A DNA stretch of 64,000 nucleotides from Alphaproteobacteria bacterium (lineage in GTDB: Bacteria > Pseudomonadota > Alphaproteobacteria > Bin95): NCBI GenBank assembly GCA_020638555.1, contig JACKII010000001.1, forward strand, positions 930,001 to 994,000, given 5' to 3'. Positions 26,501 through 38,300 of the stretch are shown here, in pieces. Position 1 is the stretch's first letter. Every line of letters begins with the position of its first letter. The notes beneath the pieces were generated by a model that ran no database searches, was not told the DNA's origin, and saw nothing but the letters and a program-made list of their open reading frames with translations. A program made the translations under genes and the position numbers.

Positions 26501-27187
26501 GGAACCGGACCCAAGGCCGGCGGGCCGCACTATTTGGCCCGGTTCCGCCGACGCGGAAGCGTCGCGCAGCCGTCCGAACGACGCGGTGCCGAGATCGGGG
26601 CGGCGGCCGTCCGCGCGGCGCTGGACGGGCTCGACGGGGCGGCCTGGCGGCGTGCGCCCGACCGGATCGCCCGTCTGCGGGCGCTGTTGCAGGGGCGTGC
26701 GGGTGAGGCAGTGGCGGCCGCTGCGGCGCTCGACCAGGGTCCCGTCGACCTGCCGGGGCCGACGGGCGAGTCAAACCGGTTCGAACTCGGGCCGCGGGGC
26801 GACGTGCTGTGCCTCGGCCCCGCTCCGGAGGCGGTGCTGGCGCAGGCGGTGCTGGCGCTTGCGGCCGGCAATCGGGTGATTGCCGTCGCGCCGGCTGTCC
26901 TTGGGGCGCTGAAGCCGCTGCTGCGGGCGGGCCTGCCCCTGGCGGCCCTGGCCGGCGTGCTGGCCCCGGAGGCGCTGGGCGCACTGGAGATCGACGTGGT
27001 CGCGATTGATGCGGCGCCTGCCGTGCTGACGGATGTGCGCCGGAACCTGGCGATGCGGGAGGGGCGCATCGTGGCCCTGGCGACGGATCAGGGCGATGCG
27101 GCGATCCACTGCCTCGAACGCGCGGTCTGCATCGATACGACCGCGGCGGGGGGAAATGCGACGCTGCTGAGTGCGGCGGGTTCGTGA
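23546..27187 (+). CDS. putA: Bifunctional proline dehydrogenase / P5C dehydrogenase PutA (long form, no DNA-binding domain)
   Basis: A 1213-residue enzyme oxidising proline to glutamate. The FAD-dependent proline dehydrogenase barrel covers about residues 60-460 (NPGISVKLSALHPRYE, VRLVKGAYWDTEIKRAQ, YPQFATHNAHSV, YAPVGAHSDLLAYLVRRLLENGA). The aldehyde dehydrogenase covers about 520-990, with Glu782 (IAETGSINAM) and Cys816 (SAGQRCSALR). The last 200 residues are the extra C-terminal domain of type B PutAs. There is no N-terminal ribbon-helix-helix, so it does not repress its own gene. The start at 23546 has GGGAGG upstream. An 18-bp triplication lies at 24749-24802. Confidence 0.93.
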   Translation: MSREAIRTHYLADEAGLVRQLVRLAGLGRTARAAIAADAANLVRAVRQTGRVGMLESLLAEYGLSTREGVALMCLAEAMLRVPDAETVDELIRDKITPHDWAAHIGDSGSILVNASTWALMLTGRLLEDDGEGVAGILHGLVRRLGEPVVRTAVGQAMAELGAQFVLGRSIDEALQRGHAMTAKGYTYSFDMLGEAARTDADAERYHAAYAHAIQRIALRAVDGGVRRNPGISVKLSALHPRYERSQRDRMLPEISARLLELARAAKSAGIGLNIDAEEAERLDLSLDVIERVLGDGSLQGWDGFGVVVQAYGRRSLPTLDWLHDLAEARNRRIMVRLVKGAYWDTEIKRAQAMGLRDFPVFTRKAHSDVSYLAGARKLLGMTDRVYPQFATHNAHSVAAILRMAGDLRMAGDPRLGGDRRDRFEFQRLHGMGEALHEAVREREGTACRIYAPVGAHSDLLAYLVRRLLENGANSSFVNQLVDESVPPEEIARDPIAVAEAAAFAPNAAIARPSQIFAPRRNSAGWDLTDPVDLARIEAGRAPFAAPYRWHAAPVSPAAGQWEPTITVTNPARPAEVVGTVAEADDRLVTAAMGIAVEAQPGWDARGAAGRAAILRRAADLYEGHAGEVFALTAREAGKTLADAVAELREAVDFLRYYADEAERMDAAGGARGVIVCISPWNFPLAIFTGQIAAALATGNAVVAKPAEQTPLIAFRAAQWLMEAGVPEGVLQLLPGDGATVGAALTADPRVAGVCFTGSAEVAKIIDRQLANSAPAAMLIAETGSINAMIVDSTALLEQATRDIVRSAFQSAGQRCSALRMLYVQQDIETALRAMLEGAMDALTVGDPWSLATDVPPLIDADAHAAVGGYVAEMARQGRLLKQRPVPFEGHFVAPCLVRVSGIDAVEREVFGPVLHVATFAADGIEAVVERINARQFGLTFGLHTRIDRRVQRVLDRIRVGNVYVNRDQIGAVVGSQPFGGHGLSGTGPKAGGPHYLARFRRRGSVAQPSERRGAEIGAAAVRAALDGLDGAAWRRAPDRIARLRALLQGRAGEAVAAAAALDQGPVDLPGPTGESNRFELGPRGDVLCLGPAPEAVLAQAVLALAAGNRVIAVAPAVLGALKPLLRAGLPLAALAGVLAPEALGALEIDVVAIDAAPAVLTDVRRNLAMREGRIVALATDQGDAAIHCLERAVCIDTTAAGGNATLLSAAGS
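24749..24802. repeat. Three tandem 18-bp units inside putA
   Basis: Units at 24749-24766, 24767-24784 and 24785-24802 encode LRMAGD, LRMAGD and PRLGGD, just after the conserved ATHNAHSVAAI segment of the proline dehydrogenase barrel. The frame is kept. This looks like recent slippage that lengthens a surface loop. Confidence 0.8.
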
Positions 27188-27512
27188 CGGTCGCAGCGCG
27201 GGGGCGCGGCTGCCGAATCGAATCGGCAAGCCACCCGTGGCGGAGGGCAGACTGTCCTCGATGACGAGCCGGTCCGGGCGGGGCGCGGATATCCGGGCGC
27301 CGCCAGGTCGCACGGCCATCCAGAATCGACTTTTTGGGACGCGATCACCGGCGTTGACAGGGCGGAATTACGGCGATTCCGCGGCGTTGGTGCGCGGCAG
27401 CGTCCCTCAGCGATGAGTGATAGAGACGTCAGGGAGACTGCGGGATCGGGCGTATTTCATGGTGTCGATTTCGTACCCCAATAGAATTTTACGGTTAATT
27501 AACTGTGATCGT
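27188..27512. other. Intergenic region between putA and the TPS locus
   Basis: About 325 bases without a recognisable gene. GCGGAAT (27362-27368) pairs with ATTCCGC (27376-27382) as a short hairpin without a T-tract. From about 27455 base composition becomes clearly AT-rich compared with the surroundings, as often seen at the promoter of an acquired locus. Confidence 0.4.
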
Positions 27513-27540
27513 TTGACAGGTAACAGCAGGAAAATATACA
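27513..27540 (+). promoter_or_regulatory. Sigma70-type promoter for the TPS operon
   Basis: A perfect -35 TTGACA (27513-27518), a 16-base spacer, then TATACA (27535-27540), in an AT-rich island just upstream of the tpsB-type gene. The initiation point would be near 27547, leaving a very short leader if translation starts at 27566. Confidence 0.7.
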
Positions 27541-27565
27541 TCATCAAGCGTTTCATATTGTGTGA

Positions 27566-29347
27566 ATGAACATGGTACCAAAATACTCGCGCTCTGGTTA
27601 CGGAAGGGTTTCCGGTGCGGTTAAGCCGAAGAAGTGGACGGATCGGATGGGCCAAATGAGAGGGATGTTGCGGAACGGCGTGTGCGTGGTGGCGGGGATG
27701 CTGCTGTGGTCGTCCGCCTACGCGCAGATTGCGTCGCCGTCGCAGACGTTGAAGCAGACGGTTCCGGACGAGCGGAACGCGGAGCATGCGCCTCTGCCGG
27801 GCCAGACGGCACCGCCGGACCAGGGCATGAAGGAGATGGCGGATCCGGGCCAGCCTGTGATGCTGCACAGCCTGAGCGTGACGGGTTCGACGGTGTTTTC
27901 GGATGCCGACTTCAGCCCGCTCTACGCGGACCTGGTGGGCAAGGAAACGACGACGGGTGCGCTGAACGGCGTGGCGCAGGCGATCCGGAACATGTACCGG
28001 GACGCGGGCTATGTGTTCACGCGGACGGCGCTGAATGTCGACGGTTCGGGCGCGGCGCAGATCACGGTGGTGGAAGCGACGATCGGGGCGGTGACGGTGG
28101 AAGAGCCGTCGGGTCCGATCGGGCCGGTGAAGAGCCTGCTGATGCGCATGGGCGATCGTCTGGTGGGGATGAAGAACCCGCGGCTGGCGGACCTGGAGCG
28201 GGTTCTGCTGCTGATGAACGACGTGCCGGGCATCACGCGGGCGACGGCGGTGCCGCGTCCGGGTCAGAATGCGGGCGAGGTCGACCTGTTCGTGAACGTG
28301 GAGCGGGATGCGTTCTCGGGCGCGGTGTTCGCGGACAACCGGCAGTCTCCGGTGATCGGCCGCGGCAGCGCCGGCGTGCAGCTGAACCTGGACTCCTACA
28401 CGTCGATGGGCGACTCGACGCAGTTCACGTATGTGAACTCGTTCGGCGACGACGACAAGCTGGACCTGGACGAGCGCAATCTGGGCGAGATCTCGCACCA
28501 GCACAGCTTCGGCAGCAGCGGCCTGGTGGGCAAGGCGCGGTTCCTGTACGGGCGGACGCGTCCGGGCGACGTGCTGACGCCGCTGGACCTGGAAGGCGAG
28601 CAGCTCGAGGCGGAAGTCCAGCTGGAATACCCGCTCAAACGGACGCGGCGGCTGTCGATCTGGGTGAATGGCGGGTTCGAATACCGCAATGTGAAGAACG
28701 AGGTTCTGGGCGGTGCGGCGACGCTGTCGGACGACAAGCTGCGCATCGCCGCGATCGGCGCGCGGGTGCTGGAGCGGGACTCGCTGGGCTACACGGAAGG
28801 CCTGATCGAGGTGCGCCAGGGCCTGGACGTTCTGGGCGCGAGCGACAGCAACCATGACCTGACGAGCCGGTTCGACGGCAAGAACGACTTCACCCTGCTG
28901 CGGCTGGAGATCAACCGCGACCTGCAACTGACGCACGGGTTCTCGCTGTTCCTGAAGGGCGCGGGTCAGGTTTCGAAGGATGCGCTGCTGGCGTCGGAAG
29001 AGTTCAACGCGGGCGGCAGCACGTTCGGGCGGGGCTTCGACCCGTCGGAGATCACGGGCGACCACGGCATCGGCGGCACGGCGGAACTGCGGTACACGAA
29101 CCAGTTCCAGATCAAGGGCTACCAGACGGGCTACCAGGTGTACGGGTTCACGGACGCGGCGAAGGTGTTCAACAAGGGCGACGGCCAGCCGGACAGCGAC
29201 CAGCTGGTTTCGGTTGGCGGCGGCGTCCGCCTGGACCTGCCGCTGGACATCCAGCTGGGTGGCGAAGTTGCGGTTCCGCTTCAGGAGTTGAAGCGGAACG
29301 ACGAGCGCAACGTGCTGTTCCTGTTCAACATTGTGAAACGGTTTTAG
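27566..29347 (+). CDS. ShlB/FhaC/HecB-family TPS outer-membrane transporter (TpsB)
   Basis: A 593-residue TpsB. It has a long basic N-terminal stretch and a Sec signal ending near SSAYAQ, then a Pro-rich linker. A POTRA_2 domain (MLHSLSVTGSTVFSDADFSP, IRNMYRDAGYVFTR, ITVVEATIG) and a second POTRA-like part (MNDVPGITRATAVPRPGQNAGEVDLFV) follow, then a 16-strand barrel with ADNRQSPVIGRGSAG, FNAGGSTFGRGFDPSEITGDHGI and the typical final FLFNIVKRF. It exports the giant exoprotein encoded 18 bases downstream. Translation may start at 27566 or nearer the signal (27647 or 27656); ribosome sites are weak at all three. Confidence 0.9.
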   Translation: MNMVPKYSRSGYGRVSGAVKPKKWTDRMGQMRGMLRNGVCVVAGMLLWSSAYAQIASPSQTLKQTVPDERNAEHAPLPGQTAPPDQGMKEMADPGQPVMLHSLSVTGSTVFSDADFSPLYADLVGKETTTGALNGVAQAIRNMYRDAGYVFTRTALNVDGSGAAQITVVEATIGAVTVEEPSGPIGPVKSLLMRMGDRLVGMKNPRLADLERVLLLMNDVPGITRATAVPRPGQNAGEVDLFVNVERDAFSGAVFADNRQSPVIGRGSAGVQLNLDSYTSMGDSTQFTYVNSFGDDDKLDLDERNLGEISHQHSFGSSGLVGKARFLYGRTRPGDVLTPLDLEGEQLEAEVQLEYPLKRTRRLSIWVNGGFEYRNVKNEVLGGAATLSDDKLRIAAIGARVLERDSLGYTEGLIEVRQGLDVLGASDSNHDLTSRFDGKNDFTLLRLEINRDLQLTHGFSLFLKGAGQVSKDALLASEEFNAGGSTFGRGFDPSEITGDHGIGGTAELRYTNQFQIKGYQTGYQVYGFTDAAKVFNKGDGQPDSDQLVSVGGGVRLDLPLDIQLGGEVAVPLQELKRNDERNVLFLFNIVKRF

Positions 29348-29365
29348 GGGCGAAGGATAGATCAC

Positions 29366-32300
29366 ATGGCCATCATCACGACACCCCGGCGCGCGGCTGA
29401 CCGCGAGCGCCACTATTCGTCTGCCTCTGCGATCGCCATGCTGGCGTCGCTGGCAACGACCCTGGCCGTCGGCGCGGGCGGTACGGCCCAGGCGGGCCCG
29501 AACGGCGGCACGGTCGTCGGCGGCGCGGGCACGATCTCGTCGATCGGCAACACGACGGAAATCAACCAGTCGAGCTCGCGTCTGATCATCGACTGGGCGA
29601 GCTTCAACATCGACCCGAACGAGCTGGTGAAGTTCACGCAGCCCGGTGCGTCGGCGATTGCGCTGAACCGGGTTCTGGACGGTCTTCCGTCGGAGATCCG
29701 GGGCCAGTTGCTGGCGAACGGCAATGTTTGGATCGTGAACCATCACGGCGTGACGATCCACCAGTCGGCGCAGATCGACGTGGGCGGCCTGCTGGTGACG
29801 ACGTCGGACATCGCCAACGAAGACTTCATGGCGGGGAATTACAAGTTCACGGTGCCGGGCGCCGAGGGCGCGAAGGTGGTGAACCGGGGCAATATCACGT
29901 TTGCCGAGGCGGGGCTGGCCGGCCTGGTGGCGCCGGGGGTCGAGAACTCCGGCACGATTGTCGGCAAGCTGGGCTCGGTCGTCGTGGCGGGCCAGGACAC
30001 GTTTGCGGTGGACCTGGCGGGCGACGGCCTGATGGCGTTCCAGGTGGACCCGGCGGCGTCGGCGACGTCGGTGGTGAACAGCGGGACGATCAAGAACGAC
30101 GGCGGCTACATCCTGATCACGGCGGCGCAGGCGGACGACCTGGTCTCGAGCGTGGTGAATGTGAGCGGGACGGTGGACGCGTCGTCGTCGACGGCGAATG
30201 GCGGCCTGGTCGAGGTGTACGGCAAGGACGTGACCATCGCGTCGACGGCCGAAGTGCGCGCCGACGGCGCCACCGGCGGCGGCAAGGTGCTGCTGGGCGG
30301 CGACAAGTACGGCGCCGGGACCAGCAACGCGTTTCTGGCAGACAGCTTGGTTCTCGAGAAGGGCTCCGTCCTGTCCGCGGCGGCCACCGTCGATGGCGAC
30401 GGCGGCTTCGTCGAGACGTCGGCGGCGACCGGCAGCTTTGCGCCGTCGTCGGTCGAGATTTCGGGTGCGGGCACGGGCACGGGCGGCCTCTGGCTGATCG
30501 ACCCGACCAACCTTGAGATCATCACCGGCGGCGTCGCCGTCATCCCGGGCTACACCGGGATTGACCCCGCCCCCCTCGTCACCGTTCTCCAAGGCGGCTC
30601 GGGCAACTCGGCGACCGTCTTCACAGCCAGTCCCGATCCCGATGTCGGCAACATTGTCGTCACGAGCGGATTCGGCAGCATTACCGATATTGGCTCCGGT
30701 GTCGGGCTCTTGACCCTGACCGCCGACAACGCCCTCACCATCGACTCGGCCATCAACACCGACGGGAGATTGACCCTCAATGCCGGCGCCGGCGGCATCA
30801 ATATCGATGCGAATGTGACGGTCGACGGCAACTTCACGCTCAACTCCGGCGGAATCATCGACGCGTCCGGCTTCGCGGTCACGACCGGCAGCCTTTTGGA
30901 TGTCAATGCCTCTGGCTTCGATGTGATCCTGAACGGTGCGGGCAACGACTTCGGCGGCCAGGTGGATGTGGCCGGCAACGCCATTTTCCTGGTCGACTCG
31001 AACGCCATCGTTCTCGGCAATATCGTGGCCGCGAACACGCTGAACGTGAATGCCGGCGGCACCATCACCCAGGCGGCCGCGACGACGATCGACGCCAACG
31101 GCGATCCGTCCGCGGTGTTCAACTCGAACGGCAACGCCATCACTCTCGACAATGCGGGCAACGACTTCTCCAATGAGGTCGACCTGATTGCGACCGGCTC
31201 CACCGCGACCATTCGCGATGACAATGCGTTGCAGTTGAGCGGTGTGCAGGCGCTGAACCTGACCGTCAATGCCGGCGGGGATGTCACCGACAGCGCCGCC
31301 GACACCATCGTGGTGAGCAACCTGACGCAGATCACCACCACCGGCGCGGTGACGCTGACGCAGGGCGGCGGCGGCCACAACTTCGGTACGTTTGCGGCGG
31401 CCGGCACCGATATTGCGGTGACGGACACCAACGGCATCATCTTCGGCGACATCGACGCGAGCGGCAGCCTGACGGTGATTGCCGGCGGTGCGGTGACGCA
31501 GCTCGCCGGGGGAATGGCCGGCGACCGGATCGACGTCGGCACCACCACGAATATCGACGCGACCGGCTCTGCCATCAGCCTGATCCAGGTGGCCAACGAC
31601 TTCGGCGGCGCGGTGAGCGCGGTGGGGACGGCGATTGCCCTCACGGACCGCAACGGCATCCAACTGGGCACCGTCACCGCCTCGAACACGCTGAGGGTGA
31701 CGTCCCTGGGCGGTGCGATCACGGATACGGTCGGTGAATCGATCACCGTCGCCAATGCGGCGACCTTCTTCGGGGGTGGGGCCGGACCCACAGAGGCGGT
31801 CATCCTCGACAACGACGAGCAGGCGGCCGGGGCGCACGACTTCGGCGGGCCGGTGAATGCGATCGCCGAGTCGGTCGTGCTGCACGATGCCAACGACATC
31901 CAACTGGGGTCGATCACCGCCATCGGGAGCACGTCGCTGACGGTTGTCGCCACCGGCGACATCACCGACACGGCCGGCAGTTCCGTCGCCACTGGCGGCA
32001 CGGTCAACCTGACCGCGGACAGCGACAACAGCAATGTCGGCGATGTGGTCCTGGACAACGATCCGACGACCCTGCCGGGCGCGCACGGCCTGGGGACCGT
32101 GAACGCGTCGGGTGTGAACGTCACGGTGAAGGAAGCCAGCCTTATCCTGGTCGGCACCGTCACGACGAAGGCCGGCGGCACCTTGTTGCTCGAAACCGGC
32201 TTCATGGGGGCCGGCATCATCAACGCCGGCGGCTCGGCGATCACGGCGGTTGGCCTGACGGATCTGCGCACCCGCGGCGGGTTGATCATCCTCGACCAGG

Positions 32301-35300
32301 GCCATGACTTCCAGGGCCGTGTGGACGCCAACACCGCCATCGGCGGCGCGACCCCGGCGAGTGTGAGCCTGAACGACGACACCGGCGGCCTGGTTCTGGG
32401 GACGGTGACGGCATCGGACCTGACGCTGGTTTCGAGCGACGGCGCGATCAACGACGTGGCGACCCTGGCGATCACGGCGACGGGGACGACGACGATCACG
32501 GCGACGGACGGCGCGGGCACGAACTTCGACGTCCAGTTCGACAACGATGCGCCGGTGACGCACGACTTCGGCGGTCCGGTGGTGATCACTGCGGCCAATG
32601 ACGTGCAGTTGGACGACATCAACGGCATTGAGTTCGGCGATGTTACGGTGAACTCGATGGATGCGACGTCGCACGGCAATGGCGGCGACATCGAGTTCAA
32701 CGGCGTGTTCACGGGCGGCCCGGGCAACGACACCATCACGGCGCTGGACGGCAGCGTGATCGTGAACAACACGGTGGTCGGCGGCGGCGGCACGTTCGAC
32801 GTGTTCGCCGACCAGGACTTCCTGGTGACGCCGGCGGGTACGTTCGCGAATGACGGCGGCGATGCAACGATGGTCGCGAACCAGCGTGTCATCCTGCGCG
32901 GCGACCTGACGGTTCTGAACGGCGCGCTGAGCATCACGGCGGACGCGGACGCCAATTCGGTCGACAATATCACGATCGACGGCGGCGTGACGGTGACCGG
33001 CGACAACGCGCTGACGCTGGCGATCGGCGGCACGGGGCGCCTGCTGGATGCGGGTGGACCGGACCTGGATATCACGCTGGTGGGCGCGAGCCTGACGCTG
33101 CCGCGGATCGTGATCACGGACAACAATCTGGTGCTGTCGACGGTGGCGCCGAACGCGGCCTCGCAGGCGTTCGACGACACGAACAGCATCCAGGTGGAAG
33201 GTCCGACGCACGAGCTGACGGTGCTGACGGACGGCCAGTCGGTGACGCTGGACCATGCGGGCAACGACTTCGACGGCCCGGTGAATGTGGACACGTCGAA
33301 CGGCGGTGTCTCGGCGCCGGCGGACGTGGTCGTGTTCGACGGGGCGACGGACCTGTATCTGGGTTCGATCGTGGCCAACAACCTGACGGCGACGGCGGCG
33401 GGCGACAACATTTTCGATGTCGACGGCCGGTCGATCTCCGCGGCGGGCACCAGCCTGTTCACGGTCAGCGGCGGCGGCATGGTGGAGCTGAACGGCGACC
33501 ACGACTTTGTCGGCGCGGTGAGCGTCGACACGGCGTCGGGCGGCCCGGGCAATGTTGTGCTGAACGACGTTGCGGGCGGCATCGTGCTGGGCACGGTGAC
33601 GGCGGCGGACCTGACGGTGACGAGCAGCGATGGCGACATCACCGACTCGGCCGGCCAGGCGATCACGGTGGCCGGCATGGCGGACCTGTCGGCGACGGAT
33701 GGCGCCGGCACGGACTTCGACGTGCTGCTGGATGAGTCCGCGACGCACGACTTCCAGGGCCAGGTGGATGCCTATGGCGGCACGGTCTATATCGATGACC
33801 TGAGCGATATCCAGCTGGGCACGGTGACGGCGACGTCTCCGATGACGCTGACGATCATCGCGGCGGGCGATATCGACGACACGCCCGGCCTGGCGATCAC
33901 CTCGGTGGGTCCGGCGAACTTCTTTGCCGGCGGTCATGTGTGGCTCGACAACAGCACGCCGTTCACCCACGACCTGAACGAGGTGAATGCCGACGGCACC
34001 AGCATCATTCTGCGGGATGTGGACGACATCCAGCTGGGCAATATCAACACCGCGGGCGACCTGACGGTGGAGACGTTCGGCCCGATCACCAGCACGGCGG
34101 ACTCCGGACCGGGCGGCAATGTCAATGTCGGCGGGCTGACGACGCTCGACTCCAACGGCAACGACATCACGCTGGATGCGGCCAGCAACGACTTCAACGA
34201 GGTCGATGCGGACGGCGCCAACATCGTGCTGGCGGATATCGACGACATCCAGCTGGGCACGGTGACGGCGACGGGCGACCTGTCGGTGACGGCGGGCGGC
34301 CAGATCGACGACGTGGCCGGCGAGGCGATCACGGTGGGCGGTCTGACGACGCTGACGGCGACCGGGTTCGACATCCTGCTGGACAACAGCCCGGCGCTGC
34401 ACGACCTGAACGAGGTCGATGCGGACGGCGTCAACATCGTGCTGGTGGATGTCGACGACATCCAGCTGGGCACGGTGACGGCGACGGGCGACCTGTCGGT
34501 GACGGCGGGCGGCCAGATCGACGACGTGGCCGGCGAGGCGATCACGGTGGGCGGTCTGACGACGCTGACGGCGACGGGCGACGTGCTGCTGGACAACGAC
34601 CCGGCGACGCACGACTTCAACGAGGTCGACGTCACCGGCGCCAACATCGTGCTGGTGGATGTCGACGACATCCAGCTGGGCACGGTGACGGCGACGGGCG
34701 ACCTGACGGTGACGGCGGCCGGCGACATCACGGACGTTGCCGGCGAGGCGATCACGGTGGGCGGCGTGGCCGACCTGACCGCGACGGACGGCGCGACGGA
34801 CTTCGACATCCTGCTGGACAATGCGGCGACGCACGACTTCCAGGGCCAGGTGGATGCCTATGGCGGCACGATCTATATCGAAGACCTGAACGACATCCAG
34901 CTGGGCACGGTGACGGCGACGGATCCGGCGACGCTGACGATCATCGCGGCCGGCGATATCGACGACACGCCCGGCCTGGCGGTCACGTCGGTCGGTCCGG
35001 CGAACCTGTTCGCCGGCGGTCATGTGTGGCTGGACAACGACACGCCGTTCACCCACGACCTGAACGAGGTGAATGCCAGCGGCACCAGCATCATCCTGCG
35101 GGATGTGGATGACATCCAGCTGGGCGACATCGACACCGTGGGCGACCTGACGGTGGAGGCGTTCGGTCCGATCTTCAGCACGGCGGATGCGGGGCCTGGC
35201 GGCAATGTCAATGTCGATGGGCTGACGACGCTGAACGCGAACGGCAACGACATCACGCTGGATGCGGCCAGCAACGACTTCAACGAGGTCGATGCGGACG

Positions 35301-38300
35301 GCGCCAACATCGTGCTGGTGGATATCGACGATATCCAACTGGGCACGGTGACGGCGACGGGCGACCTGTCGGTGACGGCGGGCGGCCAGATCGACGACGT
35401 GGCCGGCGAGGCGATCACGGTCGGCGGCCTGACGACGCTGACGGCGATCGGGTTCGACATCCTGCTGGACAACAACGGTCCGGCCCTGCACGACTTCAAC
35501 GAGGTCGACGCGACGGGCAACCAGATCACGCTGGTGGACCTGGACGATATCCAGCTGGGGACGATCACGGCGACGGGCCTGACGGTGATCGCGCGCGGGC
35601 AGGTGGACGACGTGGCCGGCGAGGCGATCACGGTGTCCGGCAATGCCAGCGTCACGGCGGAGTCGGAAGACGGCCTGACCCATTACGACGTGCTGCTCGA
35701 CAATGACGGTCCGGCGCTGCACGACTTCGCGTATGCGGATGTCGGCGCGATGCTGACCGTGGTCGGCCAGAATGTTGTGGTGATCGACGCCAACGACCTG
35801 TCGCTGCAGGTGACGGCCTATGGCGATGCGACGGTGATCGCGGAGCAGCGCCTGGAAGTGAAGGCGGGCGTCAACACGGCCGGCGGCAACACGATCGACG
35901 GCGCGCTGTCGGCGACGAGCCGGAACGCCTTTGCCTATGCGGGCACGGGCGACGTCAACATGATGATGGTCGGCAACGGCGCGGTGGTGACCGGCGCGAC
36001 GATGGCGGGCCTTCGGGCGAGCGTTGTCGGCACGGTGGACGTCACCGGTCCGGACGGCGCGGCGTTCCTGGGGTCTGCGACCGGCAATACGACGGTGACG
36101 GCCCTGTCGGGCTCGGCCCTGGTCGACGGCAAGCCGGACCCGGAGGGGACGGTGGACCCGCGGGACCGGGCGTCGATCGGCGGCGACCTGATCGTGACGG
36201 CGCAGGACCAGATCAGCGTGGATGCCTCGGATATCGGCGGCGTGCTGACGCTGATCGAGACGGACGACGGCGCCGACGGCGTGTTCGATGCCGGCGACCG
36301 CATTCTGGCGAATGTGGGCACGGTGGCGGGCCTGGCCACGGTGACGGCGAATGGCGGCGACGCGGCGCTGATCGCGGACGACCTTCAGGGCGGTGCGATC
36401 GTCTCCAGCCCGCTGGGCACGGCGGCGTTTGCGGCGGGCCTGGTGGCGGGCGACCTGAGCATCACCAGCCTGGGCGGCAATCTGACGGCGACGGACACGG
36501 GCGGCGCGTCCGCGACGGACGTGCGCTTCGGTCCGGTGGACCTGACCAGCGGCGTGCCGGCGGAAGCGTCGGCGGGCGACATCGCGGTGTCGGGCGTGTT
36601 CACCAGCTACAATGTGGCGGTGGACTCGGCGCAGGGCCTGGTTCTGGGCGGCGGCATCGCCATCCCGGACCTGACGGTTCAGATCGACTTCGACACGGTG
36701 ACGCCGGCGCCGGATCGTCCGGGGACGCTTGACGGCAGCGAGCGCGGCATGGCGCCGGGCGCGACCTACCCGTCGGCCAATCTGGAGGTGCATCTCGGCA
36801 CGCTGGATGCGACGACGCTGGCGGGCCCGATCGTGGACGCGGACGACCGCGCCGTGATCGTGCCGGATGCGGCGACGGTGCTGACGGCGGCGGGCGACAT
36901 CCTGCTGGACAATGTCGACGGCGGCGGCGTGCCCCTGCATGACTTCGCCTATGCGGACATCGGCACGATGCTGACGGCGATCGGCAACAATGTGATCGTC
37001 GGCGACAGCAACAATCTGTCGATTGCGCTGACGGCGGCGGGCGACGCGACCATCACGGCGAACGGCGACCTGGAAGTGAAGGCGGGCGCGAACACGCTGG
37101 CCGGCAACACGGTCGACGGCACGCTGCTGGCGACCAGCCAGACCGGGTTTGCCCATGCCGGCGACGGCGACGCGAACCCGCTGACGGTCGGGGTCGACGC
37201 GACGGTGACGGCGGCCGACGAAGCGGGTCTGCGGGGCGTGATCGGCAACAATGCCACGGTGACCGGCCCGGCGGGCGCGGTGTTCCTGGGCACGGCCGGC
37301 AACGACCTGACGGTGACGGCGAGCGGCGGGTCGGCCTATGTGGACGGCCAGCCGGCGCCGACGGGCGTGGATCGCGCCTCGGTCGGCGGCGCGCTGACGG
37401 TCAGCGCCCTGGACGACATCCTGGTGGATGCGACGTCGGTGGGCGGTGCCGTGAGCCTGACGGAGACGGCGGGCGACAGCGACGGCCAGCCGGACCGGAT
37501 CCTGGCCAATATCGACGATATCGGCGGCTCGGCCACGCTGAGCGCGGCGGACGGCGATGCGGACCTGATCGTGACCAACACGCTGGCGGGCGATCTGAGC
37601 CAGTCGGCGCTGAACGGTGACGCCCGCACGGCGATCGGCACGTTCGACGGCGACAACCTGCTGGTCGACTGGAGTGCGGGCACGGTCCGGGCCGAAGGGT
37701 CGATGGGCATGGGCAATGTCGACATCCAGAACCTGCGGGTGGGTCCGGCGGACCTGGTCAACGGTCTGGCGGGCAGCGATCCGCGCGACGTTGCGGTTTC
37801 GGGCACGTTCCGGAACTTCAACCTCGCGATCGAGGCGGACTTCGGTGTCGTGCTGGGTGGCGGCGTGGTCATCGCCGGCGACACGGGCCAGGTGACGTTC
37901 GACGACGTCATCCCGGTTCCGAGCCGCCCGGTGGGGTCGACGGCGACCGACGGCATCGAGGATGTGGCGGTGAACGGCGGTTCGTTCGCGGTGGCCTCGC
38001 TGGTGATCGATCGCGGCCAGAACGCGATGAACCCGGACCACGGCAACCTGACGGTGATCGCCGATCAGGGCAGCTACACGGCCGATCCGGCCATGCTGCG
38101 CATCCTGGGCGACCGGGGCGTGGTCCAGGCCGGAAGTGGCCGGGCAGGACATCCTGCAGGCTCCGGGGACGGTGCTGACGGTTGCGGGCAACTCGACGCT
38201 GGACGCGAACACCGTCAGCGACGTGATCCTGACGGCGGCCGACAACAACTTCGGCAGCTATCACGACGACCCGGCCAACAACCTGGCCCTGCCGATCGGC

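Noticed and set aside
22577..26530. A 1,317-codon minus-strand frame opposite putA
   Set aside because: Shadow frame; PutA has complete catalytic motifs on the plus strand.
27407..38248. A stop-free minus-strand frame of 3,613 codons opposite the whole TPS locus
   Set aside because: Its translation is low-complexity, dominated by Arg, His, Asp, Val and Gln in a pattern mirroring the repeats of tpsA. It has no recognisable domain, and very high GC third positions suppress stop codons on the opposite strand. The plus-strand genes explain the sequence.
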